DNA of 11,784 nucleotides, taken from UBA9715 sp045614225 (GTDB lineage Bacteria > Actinomycetota > Coriobacteriia > Coriobacteriales > Eggerthellaceae). Position 1 is the stretch's first letter; each line of letters opens with the position of its first letter. This document shows, one piece after another, positions 1-7,161 of the stretch. The translations under genes and the position numbers were made by a program. The notes under the pieces are model-generated. The model ran no database searches and was not told the origin of the DNA. It was given only the letters and a program-made list of their open reading frames with translations. The stretch lies in assembly GCA_045614225.1 (NCBI GenBank), contig JAZLCO010000070.1, positions 1-11,784 on the forward strand. Reading direction: 5' to 3'.

Positions 1-3000
1 CCCGAGCCCGCACCGGTCGAAATCATCGATGGCTTCCTCGAGCTCGACCAGGACGGCCTGGCGGCGTTCATCGCCGACCGCGGCCTGGCCATGGACCTCG
101 CCGACATCACGTTCTGCCAGCAGTACTTCCGCGACGAGGAAAAACGCTGCCCCACCATCACCGAGATCAAGATGATCGACACCTATTGGTCCGACCACTG
201 CCGCCACACGACGTTCGGCACCGTGCTCGAGAACGTCGAGATCGACGACTCCATCGTGCAGGCTGCCTTCAACCGCTACCTCGAGATGCGCCACGAGCTC
301 GGCCGCGACGAGAAGCCCATCTGCCTCATGGACATGGGCACCATCGGCGCGAAGTACCTCAAATCGAAGGGCATCCTGAAGAACCTCGACGAGTCTGAGG
401 AAATCAACGCCTGCACAGTCAAGATCAAGGCGAACGTCGACGGCAAGGAACAGGACTGGCTGTTCCTCTTCAAGAACGAGACGCACAACCATCCGACCGA
501 GATCGAGCCGTTCGGCGGCGCGGCCACCTGCGTGGGCGGCGCCATCCGCGACCCGTTGTCAGGCCGCGCCTACGTCTACCAGGCGATGCGCGTGACCGGC
601 GCGGGCGACCCGCTCGTTCCCGTTTCCGAAACCATCCCCGGCAAGCTGCCGCAACGCAAGCTCGTCACCACGGCGGCTGCCGGCTATTCGTCGTATGGCA
701 ACCAGATTGGCCTTGCAACCGGCCAGGTCAACGAGCTGTACCATCCCGGCTACGTGGCCAAGCGCATGGAGATTGGTGCTGTCGTGGGTGCGACTCCCGC
801 ACATCACGTGCGCCGCGAGACGCCTGCGCCTGGCGACGTCGTCGTGCTGCTGGGCGGCCGCACCGGCCGCGACGGCATCGGCGGCGCCACCGGCTCGTCG
901 AAGGCCCACAAGGTCGAGAGCCTCGAGACGTGCGGCGCCGAGGTGCAGAAGGGCAACGCGCCCGTCGAGCGCAAGATCCAGCGCCTGTTCCGCAACACCG
1001 AAGCCTGCCAGATGATCAAGCGCTGCAACGACTTCGGCGCGGGCGGCGTCTCGGTCTCCATCGGCGAGCTGGCCGACGGCCTGCAGATCGACCTGAACAA
1101 GGTCCCCAAGAAGTACGACGGCCTCGACGGCACCGAGCTCGCCATCTCCGAGAGCCAGGAGCGCATGGCCGTCGACCTGGCACCCGAGGACGTCGATCGT
1201 TTCCTCGAGCTCGCCTACGCCGAGAACCTCGAGGCCACGCCCGTCGCCGTCGTCACCGAGGAGCCGCGCGTTCGCATGACGTGGAACGGCAGCACGATCG
1301 TCGACGTCAGCCGCGATTTCCTGGCGAGCAACGGCGCGCCGAAGTACCAGGACATCCACATCCTTTCCGCCGAGCCGTTCGTGCCCGCATGGGCCGGCCT
1401 TGCCGACGCGTCGCTTTCCGAGCGCATGACCGCCGTCATGACCGACCTCAACGTCGCCTCGAACAAGGGCCTCTCCGAGCGCTTCGACTCGACGATCGGT
1501 GCCGGCACGGTGCTCATGCCGTTCGGCGGCAAGCACCAGCTCACGCCTTCGATGGCCATGATCGCCAAGCTTCCCGTCAACAACGAGACGACCACCACGA
1601 CCGGCATGGCATGGGGCTTCAACCCCTACATTTCCGAGAAGAACCAGTTCACCGGCGCCTATCTGGCCGTCGTCGAGAGCGTGGCGAAACTCGTGGCCGC
1701 CGGCTTCGAGCGCGAGACCATGTACCTGACGTTCCAGGAGTACTTCGAGAAGCTGCGCACCGACCCCACCCGTTGGGGCAAGCCGGCAGCCGCCGTGCTG
1801 GGCGCGCTCATGGCGCAGATCGACCTTGGCATCGGCGCCATCGGCGGCAAGGACTCGATGTCGGGCAGCTTCGAGGAGCTCGACGTCCCGCCCACACTCG
1901 TCAGCTTCGCCGTGGGCGTCGGCACGACCGAGCGCGTCGTCTCGCCTGAGTTCAAGGGCGCAGGCCATCGCGTCGTGTGCATCCATCCGTACTACGAGGC
2001 CGACGGCCTTACGCCTGAGAAGGCGGGCATGCTCGAGGTGCTCGACGCTGTCGAGAAGCTCATCGCCGACGGCAGCGCGCTGGCCGTGGCCACGCCTGGC
2101 TACGGATGCGACGCCGAGGCGCTGTTCAAGATGTGCGTCGGCAACGGCATCGGGCTCGATGTCGACGACGCCATGGACACGTCCACCTGGTTCATTCCCG
2201 CGTACGGTTCGTTCGCGGTCGAGCTCGCCGACGGCGCAGAGCCTCCGGCCGAGACCGACAACCTGCACGTCAAGCTCATCGGCACCACGATCGACGCGTA
2301 CGAGATCCGCGCTGGCGGCGAAACCGTCGACCTCGCCGCATTGCAAGAAGCTTGGGAGGGCAAGCTCGAGAGCGTATTCCCCTATCGCGGTGCTGGCGAA
2401 GAGGTCGAGACCATCTCGTTCCACGCCGAGGGCAAACCAGCTGCTCCTGCAATCCTGACGGCGAAACCCAAGGTCGTCATTCCCGTGTTCCCCGGCAACA
2501 ACTGCGAGTTCGACTCGGCGCGCGCGTTCCGCCGTGCTGGCGCCGAAGCCGAGGTGTTCGTTGTGAACAACCTGTCGCCCGCAGCCGTCGCCGAGAGCAC
2601 CGAGGCGCTCGTGAAGGCCATCGACAGTTCGAACATCGTATTCATCCCCGGCGGCTTCTCCGGCGGCGACGAGCCAGACGGCTCCGCGAAGTTCATCACC
2701 GCGTTCTTCCGCGCCCCCGCTGTCACCGAGGCAGTGCGCAACCTCCTGCAGAAGCGCGACGGCCTGATGCTGGGCATCTGCAACGGCTTCCAGGCGCTCG
2801 TGAAGCTGGGCCTCGTTCCGTTTGGCGACATCCGCCCGATGGACGCCGACTGCCCCACCCTGACGTTCAACAACATCGGCCGCCACCAGAGCTGCATCGT
2901 GCGCACGCGCGTGGCATCCGATCTGTCACCGTGGCTCTCGCAGTGCCAGGTGGGCGACATCCACACCGTAGCCATCAGCCATGGCGAAGGCCGCTTCGTC

Positions 3001-3264
3001 GCGAACGACGACGTGTTGGCGCAGTTGAAAGCTGGCGGGCAGATCGCCACGCAGTACGTCGACCTCGCCGGCGAGGCGAGCCTCGACATGCGTGCGAACC
3101 CGAACGGATCGGTGCTGGCGATCGAGGGCATCACGAGCCCCGACGGGCGCGTGTTCGGCAAGATGGGCCACTCCGAGCGCAGCGGCCACGGCTTGTACCA
3201 GAACATCCCTGACGCCAACTACCAGCCGATCTTCGAGGGCGGCGTGAAGTACTTCACCGACTAG
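1..3264 (+). CDS. purL: Phosphoribosylformylglycinamidine synthase, large single-chain type (5' partial)
   Basis: FGAM synthase converts FGAR, glutamine and ATP to FGAM in cytosolic de novo purine synthesis. The frame is open from base 1. The ATG at 91 is internal, since the 30 codons before it (PEPAPVEIIDGF...) continue the same protein. 1087 residues are visible; single-chain enzymes usually have about 1230-1300, so the N-terminal PurS-like part is mostly outside the window. Visible in order: the HCRHTTF hallmark (196-216); ETHNHP of the first synthetase half (478-495) followed by GGAIRD; the second half with GGKDSMSG (from about 1846); and a glutaminase domain from about 2470. The glutaminase nucleophile is Cys in GICNGF (codon 2779-2781), and the His and Glu of SHGEGRF are at codons 2980-2982 and 2986-2988. 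The protein ends with HSERSG and TAG. All catalytic motifs are intact. The single-chain form resembles clostridial enzymes and includes its own amidotransferase, so no separate purQ or purS is needed. Confidence 0.97.
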   Translation, partial: PEPAPVEIIDGFLELDQDGLAAFIADRGLAMDLADITFCQQYFRDEEKRCPTITEIKMIDTYWSDHCRHTTFGTVLENVEIDDSIVQAAFNRYLEMRHELGRDEKPICLMDMGTIGAKYLKSKGILKNLDESEEINACTVKIKANVDGKEQDWLFLFKNETHNHPTEIEPFGGAATCVGGAIRDPLSGRAYVYQAMRVTGAGDPLVPVSETIPGKLPQRKLVTTAAAGYSSYGNQIGLATGQVNELYHPGYVAKRMEIGAVVGATPAHHVRRETPAPGDVVVLLGGRTGRDGIGGATGSSKAHKVESLETCGAEVQKGNAPVERKIQRLFRNTEACQMIKRCNDFGAGGVSVSIGELADGLQIDLNKVPKKYDGLDGTELAISESQERMAVDLAPEDVDRFLELAYAENLEATPVAVVTEEPRVRMTWNGSTIVDVSRDFLASNGAPKYQDIHILSAEPFVPAWAGLADASLSERMTAVMTDLNVASNKGLSERFDSTIGAGTVLMPFGGKHQLTPSMAMIAKLPVNNETTTTTGMAWGFNPYISEKNQFTGAYLAVVESVAKLVAAGFERETMYLTFQEYFEKLRTDPTRWGKPAAAVLGALMAQIDLGIGAIGGKDSMSGSFEELDVPPTLVSFAVGVGTTERVVSPEFKGAGHRVVCIHPYYEADGLTPEKAGMLEVLDAVEKLIADGSALAVATPGYGCDAEALFKMCVGNGIGLDVDDAMDTSTWFIPAYGSFAVELADGAEPPAETDNLHVKLIGTTIDAYEIRAGGETVDLAALQEAWEGKLESVFPYRGAGEEVETISFHAEGKPAAPAILTAKPKVVIPVFPGNNCEFDSARAFRRAGAEAEVFVVNNLSPAAVAESTEALVKAIDSSNIVFIPGGFSGGDEPDGSAKFITAFFRAPAVTEAVRNLLQKRDGLMLGICNGFQALVKLGLVPFGDIRPMDADCPTLTFNNIGRHQSCIVRTRVASDLSPWLSQCQVGDIHTVAISHGEGRFVANDDVLAQLKAGGQIATQYVDLAGEASLDMRANPNGSVLAIEGITSPDGRVFGKMGHSERSGHGLYQNIPDANYQPIFEGGVKYFTD

Positions 3265-3285
3265 AAACAGAAACGCCAACCGCAG

Positions 3286-3314
3286 CTGATACTGTAGATG
3301 ACAACCGATAGGAT
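3286..3314 (+). promoter_or_regulatory. Candidate sigma-70-type promoter for the acetyltransferase gene
   Basis: CTGATA (3286-3291) lies 17 bases from TAGGAT (3309-3314), each matching 4 of 6 bases of the -35 and -10 consensus. The predicted start, around 3320-3322, coincides with the left edge of the dyad at 3322-3336. This would leave a leader of about 30 bases. The gap after purL shows no clear terminator, so read-through from purL is also possible. Prediction from pattern only. Confidence 0.35.
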
Positions 3315-3321
3315 TTCGATT

Positions 3322-3336
3322 CGCATTTGAAATGCG
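3322..3336. promoter_or_regulatory. 15-base perfect dyad, possible operator
   Basis: CGCATTT and AAATGCG form a perfect 7-1-7 inverted repeat centred on G3329. A one-base centre is too tight for an RNA hairpin loop but suits a dimeric DNA-binding protein. It sits at the predicted +1 of the acetyltransferase promoter and ends 4 bases before the ribosome binding site (AGAAAGG, 3341-3347). The regulator is unknown and none is encoded in the window. Confidence 0.4.
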
Positions 3337-3351
3337 TTGTAGAAAGGCATA

Positions 3352-3846
3352 ATGAGTTTCAGATACCTGGACGAAAACGACAGAAGCGAGCTCGAGGGTT
3401 TGTTCGAGTTCGTGGAGTCGAATTCAATTCATAAGGACTGGTGGCCTCCCATCAGGCAAGAAGTCAGGGACCATTTCTTCGACTTCGAGTGGATGCGTTT
3501 CGTGGGCAACTTCGAGGAGGAACGCCTTGTGGCAGTTGCAGGTCTGTTCCTCCATCCTTTCGTATTCGACCACGAGGCGGAGGCAGCTGGCCTGGACCCC
3601 GCAGACGTCGCCGAAATCGGACGCTGCGTCGTGCATCCGTCCTGCCAGGGAAAGAACCTCATGTTCTCGATGAGCAAGCAGCTCATCGACCGTGCGCTCA
3701 TGATGGACAAATCCTGGATTATCGCAGCTGTTCATCCGGACAACGTAGCAGGGCGGAAGTCGCTCGAGCGGCTTGGGATGGCCGAAAAGGGCTTCATCGT
3801 TCAAGACGACATCTACCCTCGCTGCATCTACGCAATGCATGTGTAA
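3352..3846 (+). CDS. GNAT-family N-acetyltransferase
   Basis: A 164-residue protein, the usual size of a single GNAT domain; it should transfer an acyl group from acetyl-CoA to an amine in the cytoplasm. The core is strand beta4 and helix alpha3 at residues about 86-115: EIGRCVVHPS, then QGKNLM (99-104) at the acetyl-CoA pyrophosphate loop. HPDNVAGRKSLERLGM (128-143) matches the usual C-terminal 'N..s...le.lGF' signature. Both glycines of the canonical Q/R-x-x-G-x-G/A loop are replaced (Asn102, Met104), which fits a subfamily with a modified loop. The substrate cannot be read from sequence. The start is supported by AGAAAGG at 3341-3347, four bases upstream. The gene follows purL on the same strand but has its own candidate promoter and operator, so a link to purines is not implied. 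It converges with the transporter operon, with 25 bases between stop codons. Confidence 0.87.
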   Translation: MSFRYLDENDRSELEGLFEFVESNSIHKDWWPPIRQEVRDHFFDFEWMRFVGNFEEERLVAVAGLFLHPFVFDHEAEAAGLDPADVAEIGRCVVHPSCQGKNLMFSMSKQLIDRALMMDKSWIIAAVHPDNVAGRKSLERLGMAEKGFIVQDDIYPRCIYAMHV

Positions 3847-3855
3847 AGCGCTTTT

Positions 3856-3875
3856 ATAGTTGCTACATCAACTAT
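3856..3875. terminator. Small stem-loop between convergent genes, possible weak bidirectional terminator
   Basis: ATAGTTG (3856-3862) pairs perfectly with CAACTAT (3869-3875) around a 6-base loop. It lies between the acetyltransferase stop and the last transporter gene and covers that gene's TAG (3874-3872 on the - strand). The stem is AT-rich and no T-run follows on either strand, so it is not a textbook intrinsic terminator. Its position between convergent genes is the main argument. Confidence 0.25.
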
Positions 3876-4639
3876 GCGCTCAAAACGGCGTCGAGCAATT
3901 GGCGTGTGTACGGATGTTGCGGATGAAGCGTCACCTCTTGAGCCGTACCCTCTTCGACGATTCTTCCGTTCTGCATGACGACGATGCGGTCGCAGAAATC
4001 CTGCGCAAGCGCAAGGTCATGACAAATGAACAGGTACGAAGTGTTCGACTCGCGCGCCACATCGCGCAGCAGCTCGACAATCTGCGTCTGAACTGTCACA
4101 TCGAGGGCGCTCGTCGCTTCGTCACAAATGATTAATGGAGGATTGGGAGCCAACGCGCGCGCAATGGCAGCGCGCTGGCATTGACCACCGGAAACTTCAC
4201 GTGGATAGCGATCGCAGAACTGCGCTGGCAGACCGCAGCGGACCAGCAGCGATTGTGCTCGTTCATGCGCTTCCTGCTTGATGACGCCAAAGTTGCGCAA
4301 GCTCTCCTCAATGCCCTCACCAAGCGTGCGACGGGGATCAAACGACGAAGCAGGATTTTGGAATACCATCTGCACGTCTTTTGCCATTGCCCTGAGCTCT
4401 GCGCCCCGCACGTTCGTCACATCATGACCGTTCAGGATGATTTGCCCAGAAGTCGGGGCAATCAGGCGGGTGACCATTTGGGCGATGGTGGATTTGCCAC
4501 TGCCTGACCCACCGACGATTCCCACGCATTCACCCGGCATGACGGAAAACGTCGCGTCATCGACCGCTAGGACATCTGGATGGCCTTTGCGTTCAAATCG
4601 CTTCGTCAGACCAATGACTTGCAGGATTGGCTCGGGCAT
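3872..4639 (-). CDS. ABC transporter ATPase, NikE/DppF/OppF-like
   Basis: One of the two nucleotide-binding subunits powering the importer in this operon; cytoplasmic, docking on the permease EAA loops. 255 residues with a full motif set: Walker A GGSGSGKST (43-51), Q-loop Gln94 in VFQNP, signature VSGGQ (149-153), Walker B LIICDE (169-174) with catalytic Glu174, and switch His207. HPYTRQLL (241-248) is typical of peptide/nickel ATPases. Classical OppF and DppF have about 310-330 residues with a Cys-containing C-terminal extension; this protein stops right after HPYT, as NikD/NikE-type subunits do. The start is 3 bases after the upstream ATPase stop, with GGAGGG (4652-4647 on the - strand) lying inside that gene's last codons, so translation is probably coupled. 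It is the last gene of the operon. Confidence 0.9.
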   Translation of the reverse strand: MPEPILQVIGLTKRFERKGHPDVLAVDDATFSVMPGECVGIVGGSGSGKSTIAQMVTRLIAPTSGQIILNGHDVTNVRGAELRAMAKDVQMVFQNPASSFDPRRTLGEGIEESLRNFGVIKQEAHERAQSLLVRCGLPAQFCDRYPREVSGGQCQRAAIARALAPNPPLIICDEATSALDVTVQTQIVELLRDVARESNTSYLFICHDLALAQDFCDRIVVMQNGRIVEEGTAQEVTLHPQHPYTRQLLDAVLSA

Positions 4640-4642
4640 GAC

Positions 4643-5434
4643 CTATCCCTCCAGCCTCTCAAGCTTGGGAGCAGCGGCAAGCAAATCACGCGTGTAAGCT
4701 GCTGTTGGATTATCCAAAACTCGACCAACACTCCCAAACTCGACCATCTCGCCGTCTTTGAGCACGAGCACGTGGTCGGCTATGGCACGAACGACCCCCA
4801 TGTTGTGCGTGACCAATAGAATGGTTGTCCCGAGTTTTTCGTTGATTTCTACCAACAACTCTATGACTTGCGCTTGGACGATGACGTCGAGAGCACTCGT
4901 TGGTTCGTCAGCGAACAAGATCCTCGGCTCCGAGAGCAGCGCGATGGCGATGCCGACGCGCTGGCCCATGCCGCCCGACAGGTTGAACGGATAGCTCGCA
5001 AGCACGCGCTCGGGATCATCAAGCCCCAGAGACGAGAACATGTCCATCGCAAGCTTGTCGCATTCGGAACGGTTGATCGAGCGATGCGCCAACATGCTTT
5101 CATAGATCTGATCGCCAATGCGCCTGATGGGCGCGAGAGCCGCAAGACAGTCCTGGAATACGAACGCGAAATCGGAACCGCAGAGAAGACGAAGGTTTCG
5201 CGCTGGCATATCGGGAATGGACGATCCCTCGTACCATATATCGCCACGTGTCACGCAGCCATTCGCTCCAAGCTGCCCCATAGCGGCTTTGATCAGTGTC
5301 GACTTCCCGCTGCCCGATTCACCCACAATGCACACGACCTCGCCGGGCATGACGGAAAACGACACGTCATGCACAACGGCGACACCGTTGTAAGAGATAT
5401 CGACATGTGAGTATTCGAGCAGCGGTTCAGTCAT
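4643..5434 (-). CDS. ABC transporter ATPase, NikD/DppD/OppD-like
   Basis: Partner ATPase of the importer. 263 residues: Walker A GESGSGKST (38-46), Q-loop Gln94 in VFQD, signature LSGGMGQR (152-159), Walker B ILFADE (172-177) with Glu177, switch His210. LAALAPIRRIGDQI (98-110) matches the 'sLnP..riGdQi' segment of D-type subunits, and AAYTRDLLAAAPKL near the C-terminus matches the usual 'hPYT..Ll...P' end. Like its partner it lacks the C-terminal extension of OppD/DppD, giving a NikD-like length. The start at 5434 has AGG within GGTAGGAAACA as a modest ribosome binding site. It is separated from the binding-protein gene by a 68-base gap full of inverted repeats and is followed after 3 bases by the second ATPase. 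Confidence 0.9.
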   Translation of the reverse strand: MTEPLLEYSHVDISYNGVAVVHDVSFSVMPGEVVCIVGESGSGKSTLIKAAMGQLGANGCVTRGDIWYEGSSIPDMPARNLRLLCGSDFAFVFQDCLAALAPIRRIGDQIYESMLAHRSINRSECDKLAMDMFSSLGLDDPERVLASYPFNLSGGMGQRVGIAIALLSEPRILFADEPTSALDVIVQAQVIELLVEINEKLGTTILLVTHNMGVVRAIADHVLVLKDGEMVEFGSVGRVLDNPTAAYTRDLLAAAPKLERLEG

Positions 5435-5448
5435 TGTTTCCTACCTTG

Positions 5449-5470
5449 ATTGGAACCTGAAAGTTCCAAT
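5449..5470 (-). promoter_or_regulatory. Stem-loop upstream of the first ATPase gene
   Basis: ATTGGAAC (5449-5456) and GTTCCAAT (5463-5470) form a perfect 8-base stem with a 6-base loop. It ends 14 bases before the ATPase start at 5434 and just upstream of its ribosome binding site. No T-run follows on the transcribed strand. Three bases (5468-5470) are shared with the neighbouring stem-loop, so at full length the two cannot form at once. Confidence 0.5.
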
Positions 5471-5498
5471 GGGGCACCTTCCTTGAAGATGCCCCATT
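5468..5498 (-). promoter_or_regulatory. GC-rich stem-loop just after the binding-protein gene
   Basis: AATGGGGCA (5468-5476) pairs with TGCCCCATT (5490-5498). After one mismatch (C5477/A5489) the stem continues with CTTC (5478-5481) and GAAG (5485-5488) around a 3-base loop. On the transcribed strand it starts 4 bases after the binding-protein stop codon. Without a T-run it is unlikely to be a full terminator. Its place suits an mRNA 3'-end stabiliser or partial terminator lowering ATPase expression relative to the binding protein. Confidence 0.6.
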
Positions 5499-5502
5499 CC
5501 GT

Positions 5503-7095
5503 TTACACGTCTAAATCGACGGTGATCTCGTAGTAGTCGCACGGATGGGCGACCATTCCCTTGACGTTTGCCTGGCTTACGATGCCCATTTCAAGGAACG
5601 ATGCAAAGAAGTAGCCGTGGTCATCGAGGAGGGCTTGGCTCATCTGGGTAGCGAGCTTACCACGCTCATCGACGTCGAACGTGGTGTGCAACTTCGCGTA
5701 CAACTCGTCGACCTTCTCGGAAGCATATCCTCCGTAGTTCTTGGAAGAATCGCTCAGGCATGAAGCCTTGAAGAAGTAATCTGGATCGCCAGTCGGAGAC
5801 GTAACCAATGCGCTCACGTACACATCCCAGCCACTCTTGTCCTTGCGGAGGTCGGCGTGGTTGCTCGTGCTGTTCACCTGGATGTCGAAACCGATGTCCT
5901 TCAGCGACGCCTGTGCAGACTCAGCGAGCAGCGGGAGCTCCAAGCGACCAGGATAGGTGAGCCAGCGAATCGTCAGCTTCTGTCCATCTTTCTCGCGAAT
6001 GCCGTCACCGTCGGAGTCGACCCAACCGGCTTTCTCGAGCAGCTCCTTAGCACCAGCAGGATCGTACGCCTCCGTGGTCACGGAGTCATCGCCGAACTTC
6101 ATCGATGCAGGGAACGGACCCTTCGCAGGCTGGCCGCGGCCGTTCAGAAGCGTCTTCACGAAGCCTTCCTTGTCGATGCCCATGGAAAGGGCTTTACGAA
6201 CAGTGTCGTCCTGCACGATGGCCGAGTCGTAGTTGAACTCACCGAAGAATACACGGCTCGTGAAGTTGTCGGAGATGTTGTACTTGTCGTTCTGGAACAA
6301 CGCATAGCTCGCATATGCGAGACCGTATGTGGCGTTTACCTCGCCAGACTGCAATGCGCTCTGAAGCGAATCGGCATCGGAGAACGCACGCACGATAACC
6401 TTGTCGACATTCGGCGTGCCGTTCCAGTAGTTCTCACTTTTCGTCAACGTGATCTCGTTGTCGTTGAGGTCAGTGGCCACGTAGGGGCCTGTTCCCACGA
6501 CAATGCTTTGGCCGGTGACACCTGCCTGCATGTCGACGATGCAGCCGTATGGGTCACACAGGTAGTTGATGAGCGCTGGGCACGGCTCGCTCGTCTCGAT
6601 GGTCACAGTGTTGCCCTCGGCAGTGATGTTGCTGATCTTCATGTCTCCGGGCGCACGATCGTGCGTAGCGATCAGATCATCAAGGCATTCCTTCACAGCC
6701 TCGCCGTCCACTGCACGACCGTTAGAGAACGTCACGCCGTCGCGCAGCGTAATCTTCACGTGCGTGTCGTCGACGAACTCGTAGTCCGTTGCCAGCCATG
6801 ACTCGGGCTCCATGGCATCGCTGAACTTGAACAACGTCTCGCCCACACCGTAGCGCAGACACGACCAGCCGAAATAGCCTTCATGCGGGTTCAAGCCATT
6901 GTCTTCCATCTGCACACCGTAGCCCGTCGTGCCGTAGACAAATGTCTTCCCACCTGCGGCAGCCGATGCGGCGCTTCCTGATGCGCTCGAGGATGACTGC
7001 GATCCACCGCAGCCCGCAAGTGCAACGGCGAGTGCCATGGCAAGTGCGATCGCCAACAGGGCAAAGCCATTACGCTTCCACTTGATGTTCTTCAT
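5503..7095 (-). CDS. Family-5 solute-binding lipoprotein (NikA/DppA/OppA-like)
   Basis: Captures the importer's substrate outside the cell and delivers it to the permeases. 530 residues: basic N-terminus, hydrophobic stretch, lipobox LAGC (26-29) with lipidated Cys29, then a Ser/Ala-rich linker (31-48). The fold is the SBP_bac_5 type: GLNPHEGYF (67-75), VKITLRDGVTFSNGR (113-127), GTGPYVAT (201-208), ENYWNGTPNVDKV (221-233), DTVRKALSMGIDKE (297-310), RGQPAKGPFP (320-329), YDPAGAKELLEKAGW (344-358). Seven further cysteines occur, three of them close together (172, 180, 185). By eye the Arg, Trp and His that bind Ni-histidine in E. coli NikA are not conserved, so peptide, free metal or another chelate all remain possible. 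The start at 7095 is chosen over upstream in-frame starts (7335, 7122) because it gives a normal lipoprotein signal and has a strong GGGAGG four bases upstream. It sits third from the end of the operon instead of first, between intercistronic hairpins. Confidence 0.92.
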   Translation of the reverse strand: MKNIKWKRNGFALLAIALAMALAVALAGCGGSQSSSSASGSAASAAAGGKTFVYGTTGYGVQMEDNGLNPHEGYFGWSCLRYGVGETLFKFSDAMEPESWLATDYEFVDDTHVKITLRDGVTFSNGRAVDGEAVKECLDDLIATHDRAPGDMKISNITAEGNTVTIETSEPCPALINYLCDPYGCIVDMQAGVTGQSIVVGTGPYVATDLNDNEITLTKSENYWNGTPNVDKVIVRAFSDADSLQSALQSGEVNATYGLAYASYALFQNDKYNISDNFTSRVFFGEFNYDSAIVQDDTVRKALSMGIDKEGFVKTLLNGRGQPAKGPFPASMKFGDDSVTTEAYDPAGAKELLEKAGWVDSDGDGIREKDGQKLTIRWLTYPGRLELPLLAESAQASLKDIGFDIQVNSTSNHADLRKDKSGWDVYVSALVTSPTGDPDYFFKASCLSDSSKNYGGYASEKVDELYAKLHTTFDVDERGKLATQMSQALLDDHGYFFASFLEMGIVSQANVKGMVAHPCDYYEITVDLDV

Positions 7096-7099
7096 TTTT

Positions 7100-7105
7100 C
7101 CTCCC
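7100..7105 (-). promoter_or_regulatory. Strong ribosome binding site deciding the lipoprotein start
   Basis: GGGAGG on the - strand, four bases before the ATG at 7095. It is among the strongest Shine-Dalgarno sequences in the operon, which fits the need for excess binding protein. It also excludes the longer N-terminal reading that would overlap the permease gene. Confidence 0.75.
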
Positions 7106-7123
7106 TTTTTTGTCTTGCTCATG

Positions 7124-7161
7124 AAACCCCGACAGTTTCTACACTTCACCGTCGGGTGTTT
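7124..7161 (-). promoter_or_regulatory. Stem-loop across the permease/binding-protein junction
   Basis: AAACCCCGAC (7124-7133) pairs with GTCGGG-T-GTTT (7151-7161): ten base pairs with one bulged T at 7157. The 17-base loop holds the permease stop codon (7141-7139 on the - strand). The structure ends about 18 bases before the lipoprotein ribosome binding site. It could act as a 5' stabiliser of a processed binding-protein transcript, or couple its translation to ribosomes finishing the permease. Confidence 0.5.

Noticed and set aside
559..2886. A 775-codon open frame antisense to purL, and several shorter overlapping ones
   Set aside because: Long antisense frames are expected opposite a GC-rich gene with strong third-position bias. 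The translation is low-complexity (Arg, Ala, Val, His, Asp) with no recognisable domain, while the opposite strand has all PurL motifs.
3845..3854. AAAGCGCTTT palindrome after the acetyltransferase stop, followed by one more T
   Set aside because: No room for a hairpin loop beyond the central GCGC, and the stem would be only three A-T pairs; not a credible terminator.
5857..6801. A 314-codon + strand frame inside the binding-protein gene
   Set aside because: Shadow of the lipoprotein gene; no ribosome binding site and no domain recognised.
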